Assembly: GCF_029360705.1 (NCBI RefSeq)
Contig: NZ_JARKMX010000008.1
Location: 3,154,202 to 3,218,201 of the forward strand
Direction of reading: 5' to 3'
DNA length: 64,000 nucleotides
Origin: Paraflavitalea pollutisoli
Lineage (GTDB): Bacteria > Bacteroidota > Bacteroidia > Chitinophagales > Chitinophagaceae
Below are positions 53,516 through 62,489 of the stretch, piece after piece. Under the pieces are notes generated by a model. That model did no database searches and was not told the DNA's origin. It worked only from the letters and a program-made list of their open reading frames with translations. Positions within the stretch are counted from its first letter, which is position 1; each line of letters opens with the position of its first letter. Made by a program: the position numbers and the translations under genes.

Positions 53516-53519
53516 AAGG

Positions 53520-54518
53520 ATGATTATGAGATCCAGATTTATAGGATATTGCCTGCTGGGCCTGCTGATCGCCGGCTGTAAGGAAACGGAGGCAGACCGA
53601 TCGAAAGCCCTGCTGAGCAAACCGCCCTATGCCAGCATCACCGATAGCATCGCCGCTGCACCCAAAGATGCGGAGCTATACCTCATCCGGGGTACCCGGC
53701 TGTCGCAGAACAACCTGCACGAGCTGGCGAGCGCCGACTATGAAACTGCCTGGAACCTGACGCCCAGTGAAAATACGGCGATGCAGTTTATTTCCAACCT
53801 GATGTTGGTTGACCGGCCGGTAGAAGCGGTTGGATTGCTGAAAGACTGTATTAAAAAATATCCCAACAATCCTTCCTTCCGTCGCAGGCTGAGCGAAGTA
53901 TATGCCCAGGTGGGCGAAACGGAAGCGGCGCTGGAGGAGTACAATGCCCTGCTGGCCAAAGACTCGCTCGATTTCGAAAGCTGGTATGAGAAAGGTTCCC
54001 TGCTGCTGCAGCTGAAGGATACCAATGCGGCGGTGCAGGCTATGGAAAGATCGTACAGCCTGCAGCCGGTGAATTTTACGGGGCTGTCTCTCGCCAACCT
54101 GTATGCGTCTACCCGCAATCCGAATACGATCGCCCTCTGCGATGCGCTGATCGCCCGGGATTCGACCTTCGCCAATGAGGCTACGTTTCTGAAAGGCGCT
54201 TATTATTCGGACACCAAACAATTTGATGCTGCCCTCGCACAATTCGAGTTGTGCATTCAACAAAACTGGAAGTTTACCGATGCCTATATCGAAAAGGGCA
54301 TCATCCAGTATGATCTGAAGCAATACGACAATGCGCTGAAAACTTTCACTATGGCTGCTACGGTCTCCAATACCAATGCCGATGCCTACTTCTGGCAGGG
54401 ACGTTGTTATGAAGCGATGCACCAGCCGGCAAAAGCCATTGAGAACTACCAGCGGGCGCTCTCGCTGGACCGTGGATTTGCAGAGGCACGTGACGGTCTC
54501 CGGAGGCTGAAAGGATAA
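53520..54518 (+). CDS. TPR-repeat lipoprotein
   Basis: The 332-residue protein has a lipoprotein signal (YCLLGLLIAGCKETEAD) and about eight tetratricopeptide repeats, e.g. RLSEVYAQVGETEAALEEYN, DAYIEKGIIQYDLKQYDNAL and DAYFWQGRCYEAMHQPAKAI. TPR lipoproteins scaffold envelope complexes. Starts at 53520 and 53526 are both possible; the second fits the -7 box better. It is followed by rpe 59 bases downstream. Confidence 0.9.
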   Translation: MIMRSRFIGYCLLGLLIAGCKETEADRSKALLSKPPYASITDSIAAAPKDAELYLIRGTRLSQNNLHELASADYETAWNLTPSENTAMQFISNLMLVDRPVEAVGLLKDCIKKYPNNPSFRRRLSEVYAQVGETEAALEEYNALLAKDSLDFESWYEKGSLLLQLKDTNAAVQAMERSYSLQPVNFTGLSLANLYASTRNPNTIALCDALIARDSTFANEATFLKGAYYSDTKQFDAALAQFELCIQQNWKFTDAYIEKGIIQYDLKQYDNALKTFTMAATVSNTNADAYFWQGRCYEAMHQPAKAIENYQRALSLDRGFAEARDGLRRLKG

Positions 54519-54577
54519 GCCGAAGCACAAACCCTTTTTGTACCAACCCATTATTTCATTCATCAATTTCTACAGAC

Positions 54578-55228
54578 ATGCCGATCGTAGCACCTTCTCT
54601 CTTAGCGGCCAACTTCCTGAAGCTGCAGGAGGAATGCCAGATGCTCAATGACAGCGAAGCCGAGTACTTTCACCTAGATGTGATGGACGGGGTGTTCGTA
54701 CCTAATATCAGCTACGGCCTGCCCGTGATCGAACAGATCCGCACGGCCACGAAAAAAATATGTGATGTACATCTGATGATCGTACAACCCGAGCGTTATG
54801 CCGAAGCCTTTAAGAAGGCTGGTGCCGATATCCTGACCGTGCATTATGAAGCCTGCCCTCACCTGCACCGGAATATTCAGCAGATCAAATCGTTGGGCAT
54901 GCAGGCGGGTGTATCGTTGAACCCACACACTCCGGTAGACTTGCTGAAAGATGTGCTGGATGATATTGACATGGTGCTGATCATGAGTGTGAACCCCGGC
55001 TTTGGCGGGCAGTCGTTTATTCTGCACACTATTGAAAAGATCCGGCAATTGCGCCGTCTGATCGATGAGCGGGCGCTCAATACAAAGATTGAAGTGGATG
55101 GTGGTATCACGCTGGAGAATGCCGCCAGTGTAGTGCGTGCAGGCGCCGATGTACTGGTGGCCGGCAGCACGGTTTTCAAATCAAAAGACCCCAAGGAGAC
55201 GATCCGTCAGTTGAAACATATTGCCTAG
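54578..55228 (+). CDS. rpe: Ribulose-phosphate 3-epimerase
   Basis: The 216-residue TIM-barrel enzyme interconverts ribulose-5-P and xylulose-5-P in the pentose phosphate pathway. Signatures: IVAPSLLAANFLKLQEECQM, FHLDVMDGVFVPNISYG (metal-binding His and Asp), VHLMIVQPERY, VLIMSVNPGFGGQSF and EVDGGITLENA (catalytic Asp). Length is normal. Its terminator overlaps the end of a small lipoprotein frame on the other strand. Confidence 0.97.
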   Translation: MPIVAPSLLAANFLKLQEECQMLNDSEAEYFHLDVMDGVFVPNISYGLPVIEQIRTATKKICDVHLMIVQPERYAEAFKKAGADILTVHYEACPHLHRNIQQIKSLGMQAGVSLNPHTPVDLLKDVLDDIDMVLIMSVNPGFGGQSFILHTIEKIRQLRRLIDERALNTKIEVDGGITLENAASVVRAGADVLVAGSTVFKSKDPKETIRQLKHIA

Positions 55229-55244
55229 TACCTTGACCGTATTC

Positions 55245-55283
55245 AGGCCGGCAATATACCCCGTGTATGCTGCCGGCCTTTTT
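55245..55283 (+). terminator. Terminator of rpe
   Basis: Stem aggccggca / tgccggcct with 17-base loop, followed by TTTT. Confidence 0.8.
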
Positions 55284-55396
55284 CATGCTCCTATCTTCAA
55301 CATTTTCGTCGAGCCATTCTCCTTACCGGTCGACACCTGACAGGCAACGGCTACCCCGTAGCAAACAAGTAGTATCAATACGTGTTTATTTCGCAT
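55283..55396 (-). CDS. Possible 37-residue small lipoprotein
   Basis: The reverse strand from an ATG at 55396 encodes MRNKHVLILLVCYGVAVACQ followed by a short polar tail (VSTGKENGSTKMLKIGA) and TGA. This has the shape of a tiny lipoprotein: basic n-region, hydrophobic core, and a lipobox-like VAVAC. It occupies a gap of 303 bases that is otherwise empty. No family is recognised. Confidence 0.45.
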   Translation of the reverse strand: MRNKHVLILLVCYGVAVACQVSTGKENGSTKMLKIGA

Positions 55397-55531
55397 ACTA
55401 GGGTACCGGTTTAGTGCCTCTTTACAGTAACGACACCCCGGGTATATCTTTTGCACTCACCGGGGGAATACCCAATATCACAGGCCTGACCTTTCCACCC
55501 CCCAAACCTGACTACTCTAATTTTTCGGGAT

Positions 55532-56866
55532 ATGAAACAACTTTTGATCTATTTCATGCTCACAGGAGGGAGTTATGTCTGCGCGCAGGCGCAGGATACA
55601 TTGCTTCAACACGTGCCTCCAGCGTGGACTTTGGAAAATGCAATCCAATACGCGCGGCAAAACAGTATTGCGGTGAATACCCAAAAGCTCACGGGCCGGT
55701 CGGCCAATGAGGACGTACTGGCCGCCCGGGCGGCCCGTTTTCCCTCGGTGTCAGGCTCTACCTCACAATCGCTGGTGAACAGTACCAATACCGACCCCAT
55801 TGTAGGCGGTTTTCAAACACAGGCAAATTTCAATAGCAACTATTCACTCAACACCTCCATCGTGTTGTACAATGGTGGCTTTCTGAAAAACGATATCAAA
55901 GCCAAGGAACTGACACTGCGGTCGGCCTACCTGAGTGTTGCTGAAACGGAGAACGATATTACCCTCAGCATTACACAGGCTTTTCTCAACATCCTGCTGG
56001 CCCGGGAGAACATTACCTATATGGAAGAGCTGCTGGCCACTTCCAAAGCCCAGTTGAAACAGGGCAAAGACCTGTTCGACGCAGGCAGCATCTCCCGCAA
56101 AGATTACCTGCAATTCGAATCACAGGTGGCCAACGACCAGTACAACCTGGTCAATGCCCAAAACACGTACCGGCAAAACAACCTGGCGTTGAAGCAGCTG
56201 TTGTTGTTGCCTACCAGTTATGATTTTGCCGTATCGGTGCCCGACACAGTAAAAGTGGATAATGAAGGACAGGGCCTGATAGAAACGCAGGAGACGGCCC
56301 AGCGAACCCGGCCTGAAGTGGAAAACGGCCAGGTATCGGTACAGATCGCCGAAGCCAACCTGGCGAAAGTAAGGGCCGGTACCCGTCCGACGATCAGCCT
56401 CGGCGGCAATCTCTCGACCGGCTATTCCGACAACAATACCGAGGCCTACTTCAAACAGCTCAATGGCAACTTCTACCAGCAGTTGGGTGTCAGCATGTCC
56501 ATCCCGATCTATAATAAGCGCATCAATAAAACCAATATCGCCAAAAACCAGATACTCATCGAGCAGGCACGACTCTCGGAGCTGGATATTAAAAACAACC
56601 TGAACCAGCAGATCGAGCAAGTGTACATCAACTGGCAAAACGCGCTGTCGCAATTCAAAGCAGCCGATGTGCAGCTAAAAACCAGTGAGGAAACGTACAA
56701 CATTACCAATGAGCAACTGCAATACGGAGCCGTGAATATGGTGGAGCTGTTGCAACAGAAGAACACGTTTGTACAAGCCACGCAGAATTATGTTCAGGCC
56801 AAATACAGCTCTATCCTGTATGGCAAGATCTATGACTTCTACGCAGGCCTTCCCATCACCTTCTAA
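55532..56866 (+). CDS. TolC family outer-membrane efflux protein (MacAB partner)
   Basis: The 444-residue protein starts with a signal peptide (LLIYFMLTGGSYVCAQAQDT) and has TolC repeats: WTLENAIQYARQNSIAVNTQ, ENDITLSITQAFLNILLARE and LQYGAVNMVELLQQKNTFVQ. The trimeric channel would form the outer-membrane exit duct. The downstream MacA-like adaptor begins 34 bases after its stop, and two MacB parts follow, so this is one four-gene efflux operon. Confidence 0.93.
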   Translation: MKQLLIYFMLTGGSYVCAQAQDTLLQHVPPAWTLENAIQYARQNSIAVNTQKLTGRSANEDVLAARAARFPSVSGSTSQSLVNSTNTDPIVGGFQTQANFNSNYSLNTSIVLYNGGFLKNDIKAKELTLRSAYLSVAETENDITLSITQAFLNILLARENITYMEELLATSKAQLKQGKDLFDAGSISRKDYLQFESQVANDQYNLVNAQNTYRQNNLALKQLLLLPTSYDFAVSVPDTVKVDNEGQGLIETQETAQRTRPEVENGQVSVQIAEANLAKVRAGTRPTISLGGNLSTGYSDNNTEAYFKQLNGNFYQQLGVSMSIPIYNKRINKTNIAKNQILIEQARLSELDIKNNLNQQIEQVYINWQNALSQFKAADVQLKTSEETYNITNEQLQYGAVNMVELLQQKNTFVQATQNYVQAKYSSILYGKIYDFYAGLPITF

Positions 56867-56900
56867 CCCTATTGTTATACCGGATATAAATGGATGTATC

Positions 56901-58226
56901 ATGAAAAAAATGAAATGGCTCATCTGGACACTGGTACTGGTCGCCGCGGGCGTGGGCATCTGGTTCTGGAAATTCAAGGAGGACAAGATCACCATCTACC
57001 TCAATACCGAGCAACCTACTTATGGCACCATCGCCACTACAGTAACAGCCACCGGCACCCTGCAACCGGTAGATACGGTAGCCGTGGGCGCCCAGGTATC
57101 GGGCACGATCGTAAAAGTATATGTCGATTTCAACAGCACGGTAAAGAAAGGGCAGCTGCTGGCACAACTCGATAAATCGCTGTTGCAGGCACAGGTAGAT
57201 CAGATCAACGCCAACCTGCAACAGGCAAAGTCGAACCTGGTTTACCAGCAAAGTAATTATGACCGGCAGAATAACCTGTATAAAGTAGGCGCTATTGCTA
57301 AAGCTGAACTGGAAACAGCCTTGTACCAATACAACGCTGCCAAAGACAATGTCAACAGCGTAGCGGCGCAACTTACTTCGGCCCGGCGTAATCTTCAGTT
57401 TACCGAGATCTACTCTCCCATCGACGGTACGGTGCTATCGCGCTCGGTGAGTGAAGGACAAACGGTGGCATCGAGCTTCAATACGCCTACCCTCTTCAGC
57501 ATTGCCAAGGACCTGACCAATATGCAGGTGCAGGCTTCGGTAGATGAAGCAGATATCGGCAGTGTGGTAAAAGGCCAGCGCGTGTCGTTTACGGTAGATG
57601 CTTTTCCGGAAGATACGTTTGCCGGCCGGGTGAAGGAGATTCGCCTGCAACCCAGTACCTCGGCCAATGTGGTATCCTATACCACGATCATCGACGCCCC
57701 CAACCAGGACAAAAGATTGAAACCGGGTATGACGGCCAGCATTTTTGTATACACCGAAGAAGTGCAGCATGCCTTGCTGGTATCGGCGAGCGCCTTCCAG
57801 TTTGAGCCCGACACCGTGCTGAAGAAGATCTATAAGATCGACCGTTCAGCCAGTGGGGGACGTGAAAGCGGAGAACGAACGGGGGGCGGGCGCGGTGGAG
57901 GGCCTCGCGGCGGCGAGCCCGATAGTGACAGCGATGGGCCACCATCGCCTGATTCGAGCGTCCGAAAGAAAACCATAACGGCCCATGTATGGGTCAAGCA
58001 GGATACCACGCTGGTACGCAAACGCGTAGTAACCAGTATGGATACCGAGACGGAGCGGGAAGTATTATCCGGCTTAACGACCAACGATATCGTGGTACTG
58101 GGCTATGAAGCCCTGAAGGGTAAAGAGAAACCGAAAGTGACCAGTCCGTTCATGCCGCAACGCCGGGGCGGCAACCGGAGTACTGGCGGCGGTGGTGGTG
58201 GAGGCGGCAATCGTCCTCCGCAATAG
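56901..58226 (+). CDS. MacA-like periplasmic adaptor
   Basis: The 441-residue protein (ATG at 56901) has a single N-terminal TM helix (WLIWTLVLVAAGVGIWFW), lipoyl halves (PVDTVAVGAQVSGTIVKVYV, FTEIYSPIDGTVLSRSVSEG), a coiled-coil hairpin, and barrel domains. Two low-complexity parts are unusual: a Gly/Arg/Ser/Asp-rich insert near residues 315-355 inside the barrel region and a poly-Gly C-terminus. Both are rich in G/C codons. It works with MacB-like ATPase and permease to drive TolC-dependent export. Confidence 0.92.
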   Translation: MKKMKWLIWTLVLVAAGVGIWFWKFKEDKITIYLNTEQPTYGTIATTVTATGTLQPVDTVAVGAQVSGTIVKVYVDFNSTVKKGQLLAQLDKSLLQAQVDQINANLQQAKSNLVYQQSNYDRQNNLYKVGAIAKAELETALYQYNAAKDNVNSVAAQLTSARRNLQFTEIYSPIDGTVLSRSVSEGQTVASSFNTPTLFSIAKDLTNMQVQASVDEADIGSVVKGQRVSFTVDAFPEDTFAGRVKEIRLQPSTSANVVSYTTIIDAPNQDKRLKPGMTASIFVYTEEVQHALLVSASAFQFEPDTVLKKIYKIDRSASGGRESGERTGGGRGGGPRGGEPDSDSDGPPSPDSSVRKKTITAHVWVKQDTTLVRKRVVTSMDTETEREVLSGLTTNDIVVLGYEALKGKEKPKVTSPFMPQRRGGNRSTGGGGGGGGNRPPQ

Positions 58227-58263
58227 TTAACCAACTCCGTTAGTAGGCACTCAACAATCGATT

Positions 58264-59010
58264 ATGGCAAACAAGATCCTCGACATATATGAACTGAAGC
58301 GGGAGTTTACAATGGGCAGCGAAACGGTGCGGGCGCTGAAGGGGGTATCCTTTGAAGTGGAGCAGGGCGAATTCGTGACCATCATGGGCAAAAGTGGTTC
58401 GGGCAAAACCACCTTGCTCAATATCCTTGGCTGTCTCGACAAACCCAGCGAAGGCAAATTCCTACTGGACGGTGTCAGCATCGGCGACCTCTCCCGCAAT
58501 GAACTGGCCCGCATCCGCAACCAGAAGATCGGCTTCGTCTTTCAGTCGTACAACCTGCTGGCCCGTACCTCGGCGCTGGAGAATGTAGAGCTACCTTTGT
58601 TGTACAACAAAGCCATTGGTGCCCGTGAGCGGCATGAACGCGCTGTACAATCACTGGAAGCGGTGAAACTGGCCGACCGGTTGGGTCATCTGCCTAACCA
58701 GTTGTCGGGCGGTCAGCAGCAGCGGGTAGCCATTGCACGGGCATTGGTGAACCAGCCGGTCATGATACTCGCCGATGAGGCCACGGGCAACCTCGATACC
58801 CGTACCTCGTACGAGATCATGGCGCTGATGCAGGAGCTGAACAAGCAAGGTAAAACGATCGTCTTCGTGACGCATGAACCAGACATCGCCGCCTTCAGCT
58901 CGCGCACCATTACGCTGAAAGATGGCCGCGTGATCAAAGATGTAAAAAACACCAATATAGCATCTGCTGCCGCGGCGCTCGCCGCCCTGCCAGCGCAGGA
59001 TGACTATTAA
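58264..59010 (+). CDS. ABC transporter ATPase (MacB/LolD-type)
   Basis: The 248-residue ATPase has Walker A MGKSGSGKTTLLNILG, Q-loop FVFQSYNLLARTSALENVEL, signature QLSGGQQQRVAIARALV, Walker B MILADEATGNLD and switch His VTHEPDIAAFSS. It is the nucleotide-binding half of a MacB-type exporter, which in E. coli is fused to the permease. It starts 38 bases after the MacA stop. The C-terminal Ala-rich tail is not part of the conserved fold. Confidence 0.95.
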   Translation: MANKILDIYELKREFTMGSETVRALKGVSFEVEQGEFVTIMGKSGSGKTTLLNILGCLDKPSEGKFLLDGVSIGDLSRNELARIRNQKIGFVFQSYNLLARTSALENVELPLLYNKAIGARERHERAVQSLEAVKLADRLGHLPNQLSGGQQQRVAIARALVNQPVMILADEATGNLDTRTSYEIMALMQELNKQGKTIVFVTHEPDIAAFSSRTITLKDGRVIKDVKNTNIASAAAALAALPAQDDY

Positions 59011-59022
59011 AGTATCATCGAC

Positions 59023-60249
59023 ATGAATATCATCAACATATTCAGCATTGCCGCCCGGGCGCTGCTTCGCAACAAGCTACGGGCCTTCCTCACGATGCTG
59101 GGCATCATCATCGGTGTGGCGTCTGTGATCACGATGGTGGCCATTGGCCAGGGCTCCAAGCAAAGTATCCGCGACCAGCTGACGACGATGGGATCGAATA
59201 TGATCACCCTGCGGCCCAGCAGCAATGCAACGGTAGGCGGCGGTGCGCGCCTGGGTGCCTCCTCGCTGCAAACCCTTACCGTGGAAGATGTAAGAGCCAT
59301 TGAAGCCAAAGCACAATACATCACCAATGTATCACCGGCCGTGAGTACCTCGGGGCAGGTGATCAATGCAGCCCTCAACTGGCCCACCCAGATGCAGGGC
59401 GTATCACCGGGCTACCTCGATATCCGGCAATGGAAACTGCAGCACGGGACCAATTTTACCGATGAGGACGTACGCACGGCCAATAAAGTGTGCCTGATCG
59501 GACAAACGATCGTAGAGAGTATTTTCAGCAATGGCGAAGACCCGATCGGCAAGTATGTACGCTTCAAAAAAATTCCCTTCAAAGTGATTGGCGTGCTGGA
59601 AGAAAAAGGCGAGAATGCTTTTGGGCAGGACCAGGACGATATCATCCTGGCGCCTTATACCACTGTACAAAAAAGGTTGATGGCCATCACGTATGTGCAA
59701 ACCATTTATGCCTCTGCCGTCGACGAGCAAAGCTCGGACCTGGCAGTGGGCAGCATCAGCGACATCCTGCGCAAGCAACACAAACTGAAAGCCGGTGAAG
59801 CTGATGATTTCACGGTGCGTACACAGGCGGAACTGATCAGTACGATCAGTTCTACCAGTGAGTTATTGACCGTATTGCTGACCGCCATTGCCGGTATCTC
59901 ACTGATCGTGGGTGGTATCGGCATCATGAACATCATGTATGTTTCCGTTACAGAACGGACGAAGGAGATCGGTTTGCGTATGTCGATCGGGGCCAGGGGA
60001 ATCGATATCCTTCTGCAGTTTCTGGTGGAAGCGATCTTTATCAGCATCACCGGTGGCATCATCGGCGTATTGCTGGGGATCGCGGCTGCCAAGATCGTAA
60101 CGGCGGTGTTCTCCTGGCCTACCCTGATATCGGAATCCTCGATCATCCTGTCGTTCCTCGTATGTGCCATTACGGGCGTCTTCTTTGGTTACTATCCGGC
60201 CAGGAATGCTTCCCGCCTCGACCCGATCGAAGCTTTGCGGTACGAATAA
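59023..60249 (+). CDS. MacB-like ABC permease
   Basis: The 408-residue protein has the FtsX/MacB plan: an N-terminal TM helix (ALLRNKLRAFLTMLGIIIGV), a periplasmic MacB_PCD domain, and three C-terminal helices with VGGIGIMNIMYVSVTERTKE, IGLRMSIGARGIDILLQFLV. It starts 13 bases after the ATPase stop. Such pumps move substrates from the periplasm through TolC by mechanotransmission. Substrates range from macrolides to peptides; here unknown. Confidence 0.95.
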   Translation: MNIINIFSIAARALLRNKLRAFLTMLGIIIGVASVITMVAIGQGSKQSIRDQLTTMGSNMITLRPSSNATVGGGARLGASSLQTLTVEDVRAIEAKAQYITNVSPAVSTSGQVINAALNWPTQMQGVSPGYLDIRQWKLQHGTNFTDEDVRTANKVCLIGQTIVESIFSNGEDPIGKYVRFKKIPFKVIGVLEEKGENAFGQDQDDIILAPYTTVQKRLMAITYVQTIYASAVDEQSSDLAVGSISDILRKQHKLKAGEADDFTVRTQAELISTISSTSELLTVLLTAIAGISLIVGGIGIMNIMYVSVTERTKEIGLRMSIGARGIDILLQFLVEAIFISITGGIIGVLLGIAAAKIVTAVFSWPTLISESSIILSFLVCAITGVFFGYYPARNASRLDPIEALRYE

Positions 60250-60300
60250 CCGGGTGTTAGCTTATTTTGGCAGGAGGGAGTATGACTCGGCAAAAAAATA

Positions 60301-60308
60301 TAGTTTTG
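60301..60308 (+). promoter_or_regulatory. -7 promoter element of the Gfo/Idh/MocA gene
   Basis: TAGTTTTG perfectly matches TAnnTTTG and ends six bases before the ATG at 60315, which supports this start over ATGs at 60267 and 60282 and suggests a leaderless mRNA. Confidence 0.5.
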
Positions 60309-60314
60309 ACGGGT

Positions 60315-61397
60315 ATGAAAAAACTCCGCTCGGCTATTATCGGCTGTGGTAAAATGGCGCAGGTACATGCGCAGGCATTGACGCAAATCGAAGACACTGA
60401 ACTGGTGGCCGTTCAAAGCCGCAGCCTCGACAAGGCAACTGCCTTTGCAGCCCACTATGGCGCAGCAGCCTATACCGATATCGGCGAGATGATCCGCCGG
60501 GAGCAGGTAGAGGTGGTCGTGATCTGTACCCCGCACCCTGCCCATAAAGACGCTACCCTGGCTGCTTTTGTCGCAGGCGCCCATGTTCTGGTGGAGAAAC
60601 CGCTGGCCATTTCCCTCGAAGATAGTGATGCGATGATCGCTGCTGGTGAGGCAGCCGGCAGACAATTGGGAATGATCAGTCAGCGGCGTTTTATTCCGGC
60701 GGCCCTGCGTATCCGCCAGGCCATCGATGCGGGCAAGCTGGGTACGCCCATGCTGGGATTTGTGGTGATGTATGGTTGGCGTGATGAGACTTATTACAGC
60801 AGCGATCCCTGGCGCGGCAGTTGGGCCGCAGAGGGCGGCGGTGTACTGGTGAACCAGGCGCCGCATCAGCTCGACCTGTTGCAATGGTATATGGGCAGTG
60901 AGGTGGAGGATGTGTATGGCGCCTGGAGCAATATCAATCATCCTTATATCGAAGTGGAGGATACCGCGGTGGCAGTGGTCCGTTTTAAGAATGGGGCACT
61001 GGCCAATATCATGGTCAGCAATGCGCAAAAACCCGGCATTTACAGCAAGGTACATATCCATGGTTCCAATGGCGCTACCGCTGGTGTGCAAACCGATGGC
61101 GGTGCCATGTTCCTGCCCGGCCGCTCGGCAGTACTGGAACCACCGATCAACGACCTGTGGACGGTGCCCGGCGAAGAAGGCTTGCTTGCCCAGTGGCAGC
61201 AGGAAGATACCGCCTTGTTCAACTCCATCAATGCGGCAGAATATTTCATACGACTACAACAGCAGGATTTCTTTCGTGCCATTATCGACCAACGCACTCC
61301 GTTGGTAACAGGATTGGAAGGTCGTAAAACCGTGGAGCTGTTCAATGCCATCTATCGTTCTTCGCAGGAAAGAAGGGCCATTCGCTGGCCGCTGTAG
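60315..61397 (+). CDS. Gfo/Idh/MocA family oxidoreductase
   Basis: The 360-residue protein has an N-terminal Rossmann fold (LRSAIIGCGKMAQVHAQALT), the EKPLAISLEDSDAM motif with the conserved Lys, and a C-terminal alpha/beta domain with the putative catalytic His in GGGVLVNQAPHQLDLLQWYM. These enzymes oxidise or reduce sugars, inositols or related polyols using NAD(P). It follows the MacB gene by 66 bases with its own promoter element. Substrate unknown. Confidence 0.93.
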   Translation: MKKLRSAIIGCGKMAQVHAQALTQIEDTELVAVQSRSLDKATAFAAHYGAAAYTDIGEMIRREQVEVVVICTPHPAHKDATLAAFVAGAHVLVEKPLAISLEDSDAMIAAGEAAGRQLGMISQRRFIPAALRIRQAIDAGKLGTPMLGFVVMYGWRDETYYSSDPWRGSWAAEGGGVLVNQAPHQLDLLQWYMGSEVEDVYGAWSNINHPYIEVEDTAVAVVRFKNGALANIMVSNAQKPGIYSKVHIHGSNGATAGVQTDGGAMFLPGRSAVLEPPINDLWTVPGEEGLLAQWQQEDTALFNSINAAEYFIRLQQQDFFRAIIDQRTPLVTGLEGRKTVELFNAIYRSSQERRAIRWPL

Positions 61398-61482
61398 GGA
61401 GGTAGTGCTCCCTTCCCGATTACCTGGCGCGATCCATCCATGCAAAAACCCAATTGGCCTGGACTGGCGGCCTCCTCTCGGT

Positions 61483-62400
61483 CTACTTCATCTTGTGGTA
61501 CATCTGCTCCAATACGCTGTGCGTTTCCATGCGCCAATCGGGCGCTCCTTTGGGCCATTTGAATTCATGGTCGATGATCAGGCGTCTTAATACCTGGTAG
61601 CCTTTTTCTGCCTGCTCTTTGTTGTAAAAGCAATCCACATACGAATCGCGGATGTCTTCCCAGTCGGGCATGCCGATGCCGCGACTGTACCAGTCGAAGA
61701 TATCGGGTAGTCCGGCAAAGTTGATCTTGTCTTTCTTTCGCAGGATGTTGTCGCGGTAAAAAAGAGCATAGAATTTTACAATGCCCTTTGCTCTGGCTTT
61801 AATGGCACTGTCGGATTCAGGAGCTGTGGGTGGTATCCTCCACCAATTATTGATCGGATGAAAGGGATCGTTGCGTTTGTTTTGATGCACCTGCCCATCT
61901 GCGGCCAGGTTGAAGTAAACCGTTTTTCCGGATTCGTTGGTTATCTGCAGGCGGAGGGCCTGCGAGCTCAGCTCATTGATCTGCCAGGGCAGCTGCCAGC
62001 CGGTACGGTCGGTGAGGATCAAAGTGCGGGTATTGCCTGCTTTGACCACCCGCCAGGTGCCCGTTGTCATGGGGCCTCTGGGATTCAACAGGTAGGTACT
62101 ATCCGCAAAGAGATCGATGCCTGGCGTAAACTCGTTGCCATCGGGGTCGCGCAACAGCTCGCGGGAAGTAGCCCCTTCGGTTTTTGCCACCTCCCAATGC
62201 TGACAAAGAGGGCCCCACTCATTCACCTGTTTGATACCCGCCAGCCGCGTCATCAGGGTATCGGCCCCCTGGGCAATGGTCTCTTTCAGGATATAGGGAT
62301 CCCGGGCAGCATGTTTAGTGGGTGATTTGCCATCACCACAATGGATGAACGTAAGCATTCCGGCAAGCAGCAACAGGCGTACGATCGGGGTTGTCGACAT
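61483..62400 (-). CDS. Hypothetical exported protein, lipocalin-like N-terminal half
   Basis: The 305-residue protein has a signal sequence (IVRLLLLAGMLTFIHCGDGK; the Cys context is not a perfect lipobox). The N-terminal half contains DGNEFTPGIDLFADSTYLLN, GTWRVVKAGNTRTLILTD and LQITNESGKTVYF, which looks like a lipocalin-like domain. The C-terminal half is helical and Trp/Tyr-rich (FAGLPDIFDWYSRGIGMPDW). No full-length family is recognised. It is convergent with the Gfo gene. Confidence 0.75.
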   Translation of the reverse strand: MSTTPIVRLLLLAGMLTFIHCGDGKSPTKHAARDPYILKETIAQGADTLMTRLAGIKQVNEWGPLCQHWEVAKTEGATSRELLRDPDGNEFTPGIDLFADSTYLLNPRGPMTTGTWRVVKAGNTRTLILTDRTGWQLPWQINELSSQALRLQITNESGKTVYFNLAADGQVHQNKRNDPFHPINNWWRIPPTAPESDSAIKARAKGIVKFYALFYRDNILRKKDKINFAGLPDIFDWYSRGIGMPDWEDIRDSYVDCFYNKEQAEKGYQVLRRLIIDHEFKWPKGAPDWRMETHSVLEQMYHKMK

Positions 62401-62489
62401 AAGGGAATTACCTGGTGGTTTACCCGTATCGGTCAGGCGCCAGGTGTGGCCGCCAAAATATAATAAATAATGGATTTTTCTGTTTTAGT

